Shown in pieces: positions 18,301-27,212 of a stretch of DNA of 64,000 bases. A model generated the notes under the pieces. That model was not told the DNA's origin. It saw only the letters and a program-made list of their open reading frames with translations, and ran no database searches. A program made the translations under genes and the position numbers. Positions within the stretch are counted from its first letter, which is position 1, and the number at the start of each line of letters is the position of its first letter. Origin of the DNA: Streptomyces spororaveus (lineage in GTDB: Bacteria > Actinomycetota > Actinomycetes > Streptomycetales > Streptomycetaceae). The DNA is taken from the NCBI RefSeq assembly GCF_016755875.1, contig NZ_BNED01000003.1, forward strand, positions 1 through 64,000, written 5' to 3'.

Positions 18301-21300
18301 GTCCGAGAAGGTTGAGACGACGGGTGACTGCTCCGGCGGTGGCGTCGAGGCCGGCACTCGCCTCAGTGCCACCCGCATCTCCTACGACGCGATCAATGCC
18401 TTCGGCACCGCGCCCACCAAGGGTCTCCCGTACCAGGTCGACAGCACTGACGCGGCCGGCACCGGCTGGACGACGTCCGGCCGCACCGAGTACGACGCCC
18501 TCGGCCGCGCCGTCAAGACGTACGACGCCGCAGGCAACCCGTCGGGGATCACCTTCAGCCCTCCGACCGGACCGCCGTTCTCCATCACGGCGACCAACGC
18601 CCTCGGGCACACCGTGACCACCAAGGTGGACCCGGCCCGCGGCAGCGTCCTGGAATCGACCGACGCGAACGGCCGCAAAGTCACCACGGTGTACGACGAG
18701 CTGGGCCGGAGCACGGAGGTCCGGACGCCTTCGCAGAAGCCCACCGACCCGGCGGCCTACACCTTCGAATACCAGATCGCGGAACTCAAGACGCCGGCCG
18801 TCATCTCCCGCACCCTCAAGGACAACGGCACCTACAGCACTTCCGTCGCGATCTACGACGGGTTGCTGCGACCGCGCCAGAGCCAGAGCGAGGGCCCGGG
18901 CGGCGCACGGCTGATCACGGACACCCTGCACAGTGCGAACGGAACCGTCAGCCAGACCAACAGCGGCTACCTCGCCGAAGGCAAGGTGAGCACGGAGCTG
19001 TACGTCCCCAAGTCGGTCACCGAGGTACCCAGCTCTGCCCAGACCGCCTACGACGGCCTCGGTCGCGCCGTGCGCGTCACCAGCCTGGAGAAGGGCGAAG
19101 CCCGCCGGTCCACCATCACTCAGTACGGCGGCGACTGGACCCTGACCCGGAGCGGGATGTCGCCCACCGGGTCGGCGCCGCTGCCCGGCAGCCGCGCCGT
19201 CAAGACATGGACCGACGCCCTCGGCCGCACCTCCGAGATCGAGCACTACACCGCCACCGACCTCAGCACGTCGACCAGGACCGGCTACGCCTACGACGTT
19301 CGCGGCAAACTCGCCAAGGTCACCGACACGGCCGGCAACAACTGGACCTACACCCACGACGCCCGCGGACGGATGACCTCGTCGCAGGACCCCGACACGG
19401 GCAGGTCGACGTTCACCTACAACAACCTCGACCAGCAGGTCTCGACAACCAACGTCGACAACGTCACCCAGTACACGTCGTACGACGTACTCGGCCGCAA
19501 GACCGCACTGCGCGACGACTCCGAAACCACCGACCCCATCGCCACCTGGACCTACGACACCCTCCCGGGCGGCAAGGGCCAGCCCGTCGCCTCCACCCGC
19601 AAATGGGGCGCCGGCTCGTACAAGACCGAGGTCACCGGCTACGACAGCGAGTACCGGCCGACCGGATCGAGGATCACCATCCCGGACCTGCCCGCCACGA
19701 AGGGTCTGGCCGGCAGTTACGCCTACAGCACCACGTACACCCCCACGGGCAAGGTCCAGTCGACGACCCTCCCGGCCACGATCGGTGGTCTCGCCTCCGA
19801 GAAGCTGATCACCCGCTACAACGCCGACGGCATGGTGCAGACCGTGTCCGGGCTGTCCTGGTACACCGCGGAAACGGTCTACAGCCCCTACGGCGAGATC
19901 CTGCGTACCGCCTCCGGCAACGCACCGAACCGCGTGTGGACCACGAACACCTACGACCCCCACACCGGACGGGTCGCCTCGGCGACCAGCCACAAGGAGA
20001 CACGTGACTCCGCGTCCGGCTCGAATCTCCTCTCCTCCCTCAGCTACACCTACGACTCGGTCGGCAACCCGACCTCCATCACCGACACCTACCCCGGCAT
20101 CACCCCGCAGTCCCCGACCCTCGTCGACCGTCAGTGCTACACCTACGACGCCATGGGACAGCTCGTCCGAGCTTGGACGGGCAAGACGGAAGGCTGCCCC
20201 ACCGGTCCCGCGGGCCCGGCGCGCACGGAAGTGGGATCGGGTACGCCGGGTGACGCCTACTGGCAGGACTACCAGTTCGACGCCATAGGCAACCGCACCA
20301 GGCTGACCGATCGCGACCCCACCAACAGCGCCCTCGACGACGAGACGACGTACACGTACGGCGTGGAGATCAGGGGCGGCGCCCTGCCGAACCCGAAGAA
20401 GCAGCCCCACGCCCTGACCAAGGTCAACAAGACCACCAGGACGCCTGGTTCCTCGGTCGACTCCCTGTCCACCTACACCTACAGCGCGGCGGGCAGCGCC
20501 AAGACCCGCACCATCGACGGTGACACCCAAACCCTGAACTGGGACCACCGCAGCAAGCTCCTCTCGGCCACCAGCCCCGGCATCGGCTCCGTCGCGGTCA
20601 CGGGCCTTTCCGGCAAGTGCCTCGACGTCCAGGACGGCAACACCACTGACGGCACCCCCGTCCAGCTGCTCTCCTGCAACGAGAGCAAGCCCCAGCAGTG
20701 GCGCATCACCGGCGACACCGTCCGCGCTCTCGGCAAATGCCTCACCTCCGAAAACGGCAAGGCCGTCCTGAAGGCCTGCAAGCCGGGCGAGGCGAGTCAG
20801 AAGTTCACCTACCGGGAGACGGACAAGGCCCTTATCACCGGCACCAACCAGTGCCTCACCGTCCCCAGCGACAATGACGCCGAGGGCAACGACCTGCACA
20901 CCTTCACGTGTGCCGGCCCGGCCGTCACGGCGGCGCAGCAGTGGAGCTTCGGCAACCTCACCAGCTACCTCTACGACGCGTCCGGCAACCGGGTCGTCCA
21001 GGAAACCGGAAGCGCCCGCACCCTCTACCTCGGTGAAACCGAGATCACCGTCGACAAGGCCGGCAAGGCCATCGACGCCGTCCGCTACTACAACAGCCCC
21101 AGCGCCCCGACCACGGTCCGCCGCACCAACGGCAAGACCACCGGCCACACCCTGTCGCACCTGCTCACCGACCACCACAACACGGCGACCATCAGCGTCG
21201 ACCAAAAGGCCGGCCAGCCGGTCACCCGGCGCAAATCCGACCCGTACGGCAACCCGCGGGGTGGCCAGCCCTCCAGTTGGCCCGGCGACCGCACTTTCCT

Positions 21301-22780
21301 CGGCACCGGCAAGAACGACAACACCACGGGCCTGACCCACATCGGCGCCCGCGAATACGAGGCCAGCACCGGCCGCTTCATCACGGTCGACCCGGTCATC
21401 GACATCACCGACCCGCTCCAGATGAACGGGTACACGTACGCCAACGGCAACCCCATCACCAACCTGGACCCGGACGGCCTCAAGTACTTCGAGGGAGACA
21501 ACAGCGACCCGGGGTTCCAGGCTGCATCCCAGAATGTTGTGGAGGTTGCACAGGCGAGACAGGACCGACGGAACGATATTCGACAGAATACGCGGAACAC
21601 GTTTGAGCGAACTCGCTATAAGCTGCTTTCCGGGAAGAAAGGCTACATACGCAATTCCAAAAGCACTTCGGGTAAAGAATTTGACCGAATGATGAACAAG
21701 TATGACCCGAATGGCGGTTCTATTACGAAGCAGATCTCTTTCAAGATGTGGATGTTCGGCGCACCCCAAGAGGAGATCGACTACTTCAACCGTAACTACT
21801 GTGAATTCATAAAATGTAACGACTGGTTGGAGTCCCTGGCGACTGGTGAACTGATCTCCTCGGACATATATGAAAAGCCCAACGCCCAGGTGATGGGTGA
21901 AATGTTTGCCGGGGGGATGCTTTCGCGCGCAGGGGCAACTAAGAAGGTGAACGGGGCGGCGGGGAAGCCGTGCGGTAACAGCTTTGTCGCTGGAACGCAT
22001 GTGCTGCTCGCCGACGGAACCAGCAGGCCCATCGAAGACCTGGTGGGAGGTGATGAAGTCCTCGCAACCGACCCCGAGACCGGCGAGACCTCGAAGAAGG
22101 CCATCACCGCGACCATCTACACGGAGGACGACAAGACCTATGTCGACCTGACCGTACAGACGCCCGATGGAGTCAAGTCCATCACCACGACAGGTCACCA
22201 CCCGTTCTGGTCGGAATCCGACCAGGCCTGGAAGAATGCCGAGGACCTCAAGCCTGGCGAAACCCTACGTACAGACGGCGGGCCTTCCGTAGCGATCGCC
22301 GCGACCCACGCCTACGAAGCGTTCAATCAGACCTTCAACCTCACCGTCGCCGACCTTCACACGTACTATGTGCTCGCAGGCGCCACCCCGGTCCTCGTTC
22401 ACAACTGCAACGTTATTGATGGAAGTGGTCCGGCTAGGGGAGTGCTTGAGGTCAGCGACCGGGTGAAATCTGTCGGCGCGGTGAAGAACTTCAACCCGAA
22501 GGGTGAGAGGGACTTCGTCTTCGATCCGACCACGGGACGCTTTGCGACCGGTGCAGACCAAGGCGTTGGTGGGCACGATTTCCTTGGGAGTGCTATTGGC
22601 GCGGACAAGTCAACGATGGTGGGAGGTCGGCTCCGTCGAGGTCCCGATGGAGAACTTCAGACCAATCAATGGTCCGGACACTACGGAATGAACTGGGACG
22701 ATTCGGCAAGGAAGGCATTCCAGGACTTCATGGGCCAACACGGTATAACCGTGAGCCACACTCCGAGCATGCATTGGTGA
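15317..22780 (+). CDS. Secreted RHS polymorphic toxin with lectin, Hint and C-terminal toxin domains
   Basis: A 2,487-residue protein. The start MSPFSANNFRLPG gives a signal peptide (hydrophobic core TLSVVLVATLLP, AxA cleavage near residue 47). Many YD/RHS repeats follow (YDALGRAVKTYDAAGN, YTHDARGRMTSSQDPDTG). At about residues 1760-1875 a ricin-type beta-trefoil lectin interrupts them (GKCLDVQ, QQWRI, CLTSENG, QQWSF). The RHS-associated core lies near residues 1985-2055 (GAREYEASTGRFITVDP). A Hint autoprocessing domain spans about 2218-2363, from CGNSFVAGTHVLLADG to VLVHNC. The last roughly 120 residues (RDFVFDPTTGRFATG, SGHYGMNW) resemble polymorphic toxin type 43. The Hint domain should release the tip. 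The immunity gene overlaps the stop codon. Confidence 0.88.
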   Translation: MSPFSANNFRLPGIRKARARRARLAGRAGITLSVVLVATLLPAQAWAAPPGDRSGVELPGLQKDLKVRPDQAAMDALGRWAGDPPKPLEDYTPTAVAPPAEASASIPLAPTPAADFVQVGSLPVSIGKVPGTGTAPTGTWSAAVESRAKTEAAGVDGAIIKITPPVDAVNPVDIALDYSKFQDLYGTEWASRLKLRQYPACFLDHPELPECSVSVDVPSSNDAGGKKVIATLAPAATPVQGMQTMSIGAAAGAMAVVASDGAAGAGGSYKATSLSPSGKWTAGGSGGGFSWTYPLTVPPAPAGPTPSIAFSYSSQVVDGRTSVTNGQASWLGDGWDYNPGFVERRYRSCSDDLKASSSGRPNNDNATDKKKGDLCWAGDNVVLSLNGSTTELVHDATSGAWVPVTDDGSKVELKTGSSNGAKDGEYWVVTTRDGMRYHYGRHNVGTHGDGTSPKTVTDSVFTVPVFGNHPGEPCYQAAYANSSCTQAWRWNLDYVEDIHGNAMVIDWAKEENRYARNEKVNEKDRAKVGYIRGGYPTRILYGLRADNLAGAPAGRVEFGVEQRCFEEKNTSCAESLFGSKNGIGWYDTPASLNCKMDAAVCETFSPTFWSRMRLDRVTTYGQRTEGSTALTKVDQWALKQSLPKHRTDTSPPLWLESITRTAYGAKNSTLGISLPPVSFKANAVDMPNRVLKADKNGKPDAAPDFDRLRVETILTETGGEIEVKYSAPCAKGTSVPDLAKNTTRCFPVHWSADTGLDPDKIPPIELFNKYVVDSVVEKDRVAQRPDVRTSYTYEDAAWAKDDDEFTKPDRRTYSQWRGYAGVLTTTGATENTGKANATEQSQTRKRYFRGLSTDTAKVTVKDSTGTEELGEDLPQYQGQVAETITYGKAGGSVESRKLTWPRSMETARRKRLDTSDLVAYQTGIARTDDIESVSGGKSRMERTLSTYEGKEAYGLLKTTQTDVLENKGTGWTTVKQSCTRLKYVHNGASNLIGLQSEKVETTGDCSGGGVEAGTRLSATRISYDAINAFGTAPTKGLPYQVDSTDAAGTGWTTSGRTEYDALGRAVKTYDAAGNPSGITFSPPTGPPFSITATNALGHTVTTKVDPARGSVLESTDANGRKVTTVYDELGRSTEVRTPSQKPTDPAAYTFEYQIAELKTPAVISRTLKDNGTYSTSVAIYDGLLRPRQSQSEGPGGARLITDTLHSANGTVSQTNSGYLAEGKVSTELYVPKSVTEVPSSAQTAYDGLGRAVRVTSLEKGEARRSTITQYGGDWTLTRSGMSPTGSAPLPGSRAVKTWTDALGRTSEIEHYTATDLSTSTRTGYAYDVRGKLAKVTDTAGNNWTYTHDARGRMTSSQDPDTGRSTFTYNNLDQQVSTTNVDNVTQYTSYDVLGRKTALRDDSETTDPIATWTYDTLPGGKGQPVASTRKWGAGSYKTEVTGYDSEYRPTGSRITIPDLPATKGLAGSYAYSTTYTPTGKVQSTTLPATIGGLASEKLITRYNADGMVQTVSGLSWYTAETVYSPYGEILRTASGNAPNRVWTTNTYDPHTGRVASATSHKETRDSASGSNLLSSLSYTYDSVGNPTSITDTYPGITPQSPTLVDRQCYTYDAMGQLVRAWTGKTEGCPTGPAGPARTEVGSGTPGDAYWQDYQFDAIGNRTRLTDRDPTNSALDDETTYTYGVEIRGGALPNPKKQPHALTKVNKTTRTPGSSVDSLSTYTYSAAGSAKTRTIDGDTQTLNWDHRSKLLSATSPGIGSVAVTGLSGKCLDVQDGNTTDGTPVQLLSCNESKPQQWRITGDTVRALGKCLTSENGKAVLKACKPGEASQKFTYRETDKALITGTNQCLTVPSDNDAEGNDLHTFTCAGPAVTAAQQWSFGNLTSYLYDASGNRVVQETGSARTLYLGETEITVDKAGKAIDAVRYYNSPSAPTTVRRTNGKTTGHTLSHLLTDHHNTATISVDQKAGQPVTRRKSDPYGNPRGGQPSSWPGDRTFLGTGKNDNTTGLTHIGAREYEASTGRFITVDPVIDITDPLQMNGYTYANGNPITNLDPDGLKYFEGDNSDPGFQAASQNVVEVAQARQDRRNDIRQNTRNTFERTRYKLLSGKKGYIRNSKSTSGKEFDRMMNKYDPNGGSITKQISFKMWMFGAPQEEIDYFNRNYCEFIKCNDWLESLATGELISSDIYEKPNAQVMGEMFAGGMLSRAGATKKVNGAAGKPCGNSFVAGTHVLLADGTSRPIEDLVGGDEVLATDPETGETSKKAITATIYTEDDKTYVDLTVQTPDGVKSITTTGHHPFWSESDQAWKNAEDLKPGETLRTDGGPSVAIAATHAYEAFNQTFNLTVADLHTYYVLAGATPVLVHNCNVIDGSGPARGVLEVSDRVKSVGAVKNFNPKGERDFVFDPTTGRFATGADQGVGGHDFLGSAIGADKSTMVGGRLRRGPDGELQTNQWSGHYGMNWDDSARKAFQDFMGQHGITVSHTPSMHW

Positions 22781-23337
22781 GCAGGATGACGTTCCTGGTG
22801 CATCCAGTTCTTAAGGCAGGTGTCGTGACGGAAAATGATTTGATGGCAGAGCTCTCAGCCGTGCCTGAGACCTGCTGGATCTTCTCTGCCCACGCGAATG
22901 AAGCCGGCGCCGTCATGTGGCTGCCGCTGACGAAAATCAGCGAGACCGGCATTTGGCTGGGGCTCGACAGGAAGGGAGTGTGGACGCTAGGCCGACTCGA
23001 TGGTGTAGTCGAATCCTCGGCGGAAGGTCTTCCCTCGTCTTGGGTGACGATTCTGGACGCAGATGAGTCGTCGCTGCGAGCAGGCTTGGCGTCTGCTGCT
23101 GAACGGTTCAAGCTGTCACCGGACGGGCTTGAGAGCCTGGTCCCAGTCGATGACGTGCTGGCAATGGCGATCAGAAGTCGGAGCAGTCACTGGGCAGAGC
23201 GTGCAGTCTGCTGGATGTCTGAGAGGGCTATCCCAGGAGACCAATTGGTCCTACTTCGGGGATTGTCCACGGCCGATTGGGCTAATCAACGGACACGGCA
23301 TACTGCCAGGCGTCTTGTGAAGGGGGTCGAGCAATAA
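22777..23337 (+). CDS. Probable immunity protein for the RHS toxin
   Basis: A 186-residue protein. A GTG at 22777 overlaps the toxin stop (GTGA), so translation is coupled; an ATG at 22786 is an alternative start. The protein is soluble and acidic, with no signal peptide: VSRMTFLVHPVLKAGVVTEN, then a sheet-rich centre (GAVMWLPLTKISETGIWLGL) and a helical C-terminus. I do not recognise the family. Its position directly behind the toxin tip, and a terminator right after it, are what mark it as the cognate immunity protein. It should bind the toxin tip in the producer's cytoplasm. Confidence 0.65.
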   Translation: MSRMTFLVHPVLKAGVVTENDLMAELSAVPETCWIFSAHANEAGAVMWLPLTKISETGIWLGLDRKGVWTLGRLDGVVESSAEGLPSSWVTILDADESSLRAGLASAAERFKLSPDGLESLVPVDDVLAMAIRSRSSHWAERAVCWMSERAIPGDQLVLLRGLSTADWANQRTRHTARRLVKGVEQ

Positions 23338-23341
23338 ACAA

Positions 23342-23378
23342 CCAGATGCCCTCCCGGACCCTTCGGGAGGGCATCTGG
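23342..23378. terminator. Terminator of the RHS toxin-immunity operon
   Basis: A perfect 15-bp stem, 23342-23356 with 23364-23378 (CCAGATGCCCTCCCG arm), and a 7-base loop. It starts five bases after the immunity stop codon. This closes the toxin-immunity operon. Confidence 0.85.
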
Positions 23379-23406
23379 CCGCTTGACGGCAACGCTGACG
23401 GCAACG

Positions 23407-23650
23407 TCAGCGGACAGTTGGTGCGGCGGGCGGCTCGAAGGCAGTGCCAGGGGCTGCGTTGAGAGCACCCGTCAGACTGTCGATGGCTTGGCGTTGGAGG
23501 CCGAGTCGGACGTGGGCGTAGACGCCGGCGGTGACGCCTATGTGGGCGTGGCCGAGGAGTTCCTTGATCACGACGAGGTCGACGCGTTCCAGGAGCAGGG
23601 TGGCGGTCGAGTGGCGGAGGTCGTGGAAGCGGATGCGGCGGAGTCCAGGC
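23407..23650 (-). pseudogene. C-terminal fragment of a tyrosine-recombinase integrase
   Basis: The minus strand reads RIRFHDLRHSTATLLLE, VVIKELLGHAHIGVTAGVYA and a tail RQAIDSLTGALNAAPG to a stop at 23407. It contains the last catalytic residues of a phage/ICE integrase: HxxR in HDLRH, H in LLGH, and the tyrosine in GVYAHV. The N-terminal DNA-binding part and first catalytic arginine are missing; the frame joins unrelated sequence near 23650. It marks the edge of a lost or rearranged integrative element. Confidence 0.75.
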
Positions 23651-23741
23651 CGGTCTGCTCGCCGATTCCCGTGGCCCACAGCGGCTCGTGCGGCGGCGCC
23701 GACAGCAGCAGGCGCAGCACCTCGACGGTCGGGCGGGTCAT
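23651..23741 (-). pseudogene. N-terminal fragment of a PadR-like regulator
   Basis: From an ATG at 23741 the frame reads MTRPTVEVLRLLLSAPPHEP and LWATGIGEQTGLDS. This is the characteristic first helix-turn-helix of short PadR-type regulators (xxxxVLxxLLxxPxxxxWGxxIxxxTGLxSGTVYP). It breaks off just where GTVYPxLxRL should come, exactly at the junction with the integrase fragment. The two remnants were probably joined by a recombination event. Confidence 0.55.
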
Positions 23742-24008
23742 GCGAGGTCCTGTCACGGTGCCCTACGCCACCATGCCTGTCGACCGTAGGTCAAGAATGA
23801 ACCACGCTCACTCAGCAGACGTTGCCAGTGGCGGCCGAACGACGAACGGCCCTCGGCACCGATGTGCAGGCCGCCGAGCTCGTTCAGGTGAGTCGGCACC
23901 TGGGGCTCGTCGGCCCGGTTTCCTATGGGCAACCGGAAGTACGGCATGCACGCTGCGGTTGCCTGGGGGCAACCGGCGCGGAGCATCTCTGTCGTGGGTT
24001 GCCGCCGT

Positions 24009-24644
24009 CTACTCGGCACCCTCCGTCTTGGTGGCTGATTCGGAGACTGAACAGTCGAGGCACTCGGGGACAGTGGCAGTCGTGTGTTGGAGGCCGTCGC
24101 AGTTCTCGCACCGGGGGTGTGCGGTGGCGTCACCGAGTTCCTCGAGGGTGGCCTGGAGGCGACGTAGCATGCAGTCGGCCTGGGAGATGGCGGCCGGGGC
24201 ACGCTGGGACGACATCCACCGAAGTGGACCGAGAAGAGCCTGTGCGAGGCCGACAGCGGTGCTCGCGGCGTACGCCCATCCGTCGGTCGCGACGGTGGGG
24301 TCGTCGGGAGCGTCCTCGTGGGGAAGTCCGACCGACCAGGGCGGCACCGTCATGGTGAGGGAGTCCAGCCGGTCACCGGCGAAGCCGAGTTCGAACCAGG
24401 CACGCCGGACCTGGTCCTCGGCCAGGGGCCACTCCCAGGGGCCGGTGAAGTAGGCGCGTGCGTGGCCGGGGCCGGCAACGGATTCCTCGTAGCCGACGCC
24501 TGCGGAGCGCCAGAGCAGGGCCCACAGAGCGGCCGTGCGCAGTTCGGGGTCGTGGCTGCTGTGGCCCAGGTCGTCGGGGACGTCGATGCCCAGGGCCGTG
24601 AGGGCAGCGAGAAGCTGCTCGTCGGTGGTGTGCGAAGGGGTCAT
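24009..24644 (-). CDS. Hypothetical protein with a C-terminal zinc-ribbon-like pair
   Basis: A 211-residue protein starting MTPSHTTDEQLLAALTALGI, with AGGCAGG a few bases upstream of the ATG. The body is helical with several tryptophans (YFTGPWEWPLAEDQVRRAWF). The C-terminus has CENCDGLQHTT and CLDC, a CxxC pair that could bind zinc. No signal peptide or membrane helix. An open extension upstream to 24863 is low-complexity and not credible. I do not recognise the family. Confidence 0.6.
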   Translation of the reverse strand: MTPSHTTDEQLLAALTALGIDVPDDLGHSSHDPELRTAALWALLWRSAGVGYEESVAGPGHARAYFTGPWEWPLAEDQVRRAWFELGFAGDRLDSLTMTVPPWSVGLPHEDAPDDPTVATDGWAYAASTAVGLAQALLGPLRWMSSQRAPAAISQADCMLRRLQATLEELGDATAHPRCENCDGLQHTTATVPECLDCSVSESATKTEGAE

Positions 24645-25220
24645 GTCCTGCCTACAGGGGGCTCGGTGTCTGCGGGGCCGGAGGAGAGCGTGCTCCGTCC
24701 CCCATGAGCGTGCAGCACGGACCTCGCCGACAGGGCGCGACGCAGCGACCGGCGGATGGCCGCGGCAAGCACCAGGCCGGCCCGGCGGCGCGTCCACGTC
24801 CTCGCAAGCCCCTCGTACCGGCACAGTGTTCGGAGGCGCCTCAGCCGTCGAGCACGGAGTCACATCCGAAATCGGTCAAGAGACCGGTCCCAGACAGCCA
24901 TAGATCAACTTCTGAAATGTTATGGATTCGGGCACACATAATGGCACCGGCCTGCGGCGACGTTTCTGGGGATGTTTCCTACTGGGGTCGTATCGTTCAC
25001 AGGAGATCATTCTTCGCCGTCTGAGCGGTTCACGCACGGGGCCGCGACCCGTGTAATCGGGTCACAGCGTCGGCACTACGGCCTCCATAGTGGTGCCCGT
25101 GACCACCGAACTCTCCGTGCTCCAGCGGCACAAGCCCGTATCTCGGGACGCCACCATACGGATGCTGCTGGACCAGTCCAAGCGCCGCGGGCGGGCCGTC
25201 CCGATCCGGCGCGCCTTCGT
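24645..25220. other. Mostly non-coding stretch with one gene fragment
   Basis: On the plus strand a GTG at 25099 opens a 55-codon frame, VTTELSVLQRHKPVSRDATI, that continues RMLLDQSKRRGRAVPIRRAF. It then runs into the tail of the opposing beta-propeller gene and stops at 25266. The first 45 residues look like a real N-terminus cut short, of no family I know. Between 24890 and 25020 the DNA is unusually AT-rich for this window and could hold a promoter. Nothing else is supported. Confidence 0.4.
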
Positions 25221-27212
25221 TCAGATCGCCAGCCCGGGCCCCGGCCTGTCCACGTACATCACGTAGAGCTTGTTGTTGAAGTACGCGGCGGCGGCTGCTT
25301 CCTTGGCCGCGGCCCCGGGGACCCTGTGGGCGCTGTGCCAGGAACCGCTGAACTCACCCGCCCAGAGTGCGCCGTCCGTGCCGCGCATGAGGATCGCCAG
25401 TGTGTTGGCGGCGGTGTTGGCCGCGAGGGCGGGAGCGTGGGAGGCGCGCCAGTTGGGGGAGGCGATGCCGCCGTTCACCCAGCCGCTGTTGGTGCTGACG
25501 CTGGTGTAGATCCGTTGGTCCTTGCCGGTGGCGATCCGACACAGCTGGTTGCCGTGCGGGGCCAGGGCGACGTGGGTGTCCACCCTCCAGTCGAGGTTGT
25601 CCTCGGACCATGCATTCCAGGCGGTGCCGTTGTGCCGGGCGAGATAGAGGCGGTCGTCGAGACCGCAGACGACCATCCAGGGCTGCCCCCCGAGGGCGGC
25701 CAGGGCGGGGCTGTGCAGCGCGGAGCCGGGCCTGACGTCGTGGCCGCGCCAGGTTCCGGAGGCGAAGGTCCGGGTGTAGACCTTGTTGTCCATCCCGGTG
25801 ACGGCGTAGTACAGCCTTCCGTTGGCCGAGGTCACGCCGGGGGCGTGCCAGCTGCGGTCGGTGGAGACCCGGGCGGGGGTGGTCCAGTTGCCGCTGGTGT
25901 CCATGCTGGCCCACATGACGGCCTGGTCGTTGGTGCGGATGTAGAAGAGGTACAGCTTGTTGTCGTGGACGGCCAGGGTGGGGCCGCTCAGACCCTGGAA
26001 GGGCAGGGTGGTCGGCGCGCTCCACGTGGTGTCGGTGCGGATGACGCACTGCAGGTCGTTGGCGGGGAAGGGGATCTTGTCTCCGGTGAACCTCACCTTC
26101 AGTTCGTGGTGGCCGTCACCGGCGAAGTGCCACTGCGCGCTGCCGGTGTGGGAGAGCGCGGCCAGGGCCTTCTGGTCGAGGTAGAGCGAGCGGGCCGCGG
26201 AGAGGTCATTCCTCGCGATCAGGTTGGTGATGGTGATCGCCATGGACGTGAGGTCCATCAGGTATCCGATGAGGTCGGGCGACAACGTGCCGATGGCATC
26301 CCAGATGAGGTTGAAGAGCAGATTCTCGTTCAGCCGGTTCATGACTTCCCGGAAGCTGTCGTCGTTGCCGTCGCCGGTGTCCCACTCCCAGCACGCGACG
26401 CTCAGGACCAGCCCGAGCCGAGCATCACCATGGAAAGCCGTCCGATGGCCGGTGAACGCCGGTGTCTGCCCCCTGTCCGTCTGGTGACCGCCGAACTCCT
26501 GCGACAGGTACGGCACGGCGTGCTGCCTGGTGTCGCTCTGGCCTCCGGAGATCCAGCGGATCTCGTCCCTGGTGCCCGGCCACCCGTCACCCACCTCGCG
26601 GTGCACGTGGAAGTTCTCGTAGTCCAGCCTGACGCGGTACAGGCCCGCCCGCTCATCGTTTTCCTGCGGCTCCTGCGGCTCGTCGCCGGCGCTCTGCGCG
26701 GTCAGATCGGCGGGGACGGTCACAGCCCATCCCCACTCGCGCATCCCCTCGGTGAACTCCGGGCTGTCGAAAGCCTCCCCCGCCGCCAGCGACTCGGGGG
26801 CGACCGCCGACCAGTTCGACTGCGCCGACCACTCCGCCGTCACCGCCGGCATGTCCTCGGCCAAGTCCGCGAAGCCGTACCCCTCGGAGACCGAACGGCC
26901 CGTGATGACCCCGGGCACCCCCGTCAGCGCCGCCCCGCGAGCCGACACCGACTCGCGGTAGACGCGGCCCCACTCCCCGACCTCCTCATCCCCCAGCGAC
27001 TCCCGCAGCACGCCCAACAGCACGTGCTCCAGATCGGTGAGTTCCTCGCCCTGCCGCAACCGGTCCGCACCATGCAGCAGCACCCCGAACAACACGTTCG
27101 CCTTCGGCACCCGCGCCAGATTCCGTGCCGTCCGCGAATCGCTTCGCGAACCCGACAGCAGACCCTGCAACCGCTCCAACCGCTCTTCCGCGGTCGTTGC
27201 CCCAGACTCCAT
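25221..27212 (-). CDS. Beta-propeller (lectin- or sialidase-like) protein without a signal peptide
   Basis: A 663-residue protein from MESGATTAEERLERLQGLLS, preceded by GAGAGGA. The first 300 residues are a mostly helical region I do not recognise (LTDLEHVLLGVLRESLGDEE). From about residue 350 to the end are repeated four-stranded blades of 45-50 residues, each with a short aromatic motif (LYLFYIRTNDQAVMWASMDT, LYYAVTGMDNKVYTRTF, DDRLYLARHNGTAWNAWSED, DQRIYTSVSTNSGW). This is the pattern of tectonin/fungal-lectin-like propellers. No secretion signal is present, so it acts inside the cell or leaves by an unusual route. Substrate unknown. Confidence 0.65.
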   Translation of the reverse strand: MESGATTAEERLERLQGLLSGSRSDSRTARNLARVPKANVLFGVLLHGADRLRQGEELTDLEHVLLGVLRESLGDEEVGEWGRVYRESVSARGAALTGVPGVITGRSVSEGYGFADLAEDMPAVTAEWSAQSNWSAVAPESLAAGEAFDSPEFTEGMREWGWAVTVPADLTAQSAGDEPQEPQENDERAGLYRVRLDYENFHVHREVGDGWPGTRDEIRWISGGQSDTRQHAVPYLSQEFGGHQTDRGQTPAFTGHRTAFHGDARLGLVLSVACWEWDTGDGNDDSFREVMNRLNENLLFNLIWDAIGTLSPDLIGYLMDLTSMAITITNLIARNDLSAARSLYLDQKALAALSHTGSAQWHFAGDGHHELKVRFTGDKIPFPANDLQCVIRTDTTWSAPTTLPFQGLSGPTLAVHDNKLYLFYIRTNDQAVMWASMDTSGNWTTPARVSTDRSWHAPGVTSANGRLYYAVTGMDNKVYTRTFASGTWRGHDVRPGSALHSPALAALGGQPWMVVCGLDDRLYLARHNGTAWNAWSEDNLDWRVDTHVALAPHGNQLCRIATGKDQRIYTSVSTNSGWVNGGIASPNWRASHAPALAANTAANTLAILMRGTDGALWAGEFSGSWHSAHRVPGAAAKEAAAAAYFNNKLYVMYVDRPGPGLAI

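Noticed and set aside
17240..22201. A 1,653-codon open frame on the minus strand opposite the RHS gene
   Set aside because: It is a high-GC shadow: Val/Gly/Arg-rich without domains, while the plus strand carries clear RHS, lectin and Hint domains.
23753..24008. Minus-strand segment reading HLNELGGLHIGAEGRSSFGR
   Set aside because: It looks somewhat protein-like, but I cannot place it in a family or find a start, so I do not call a gene.
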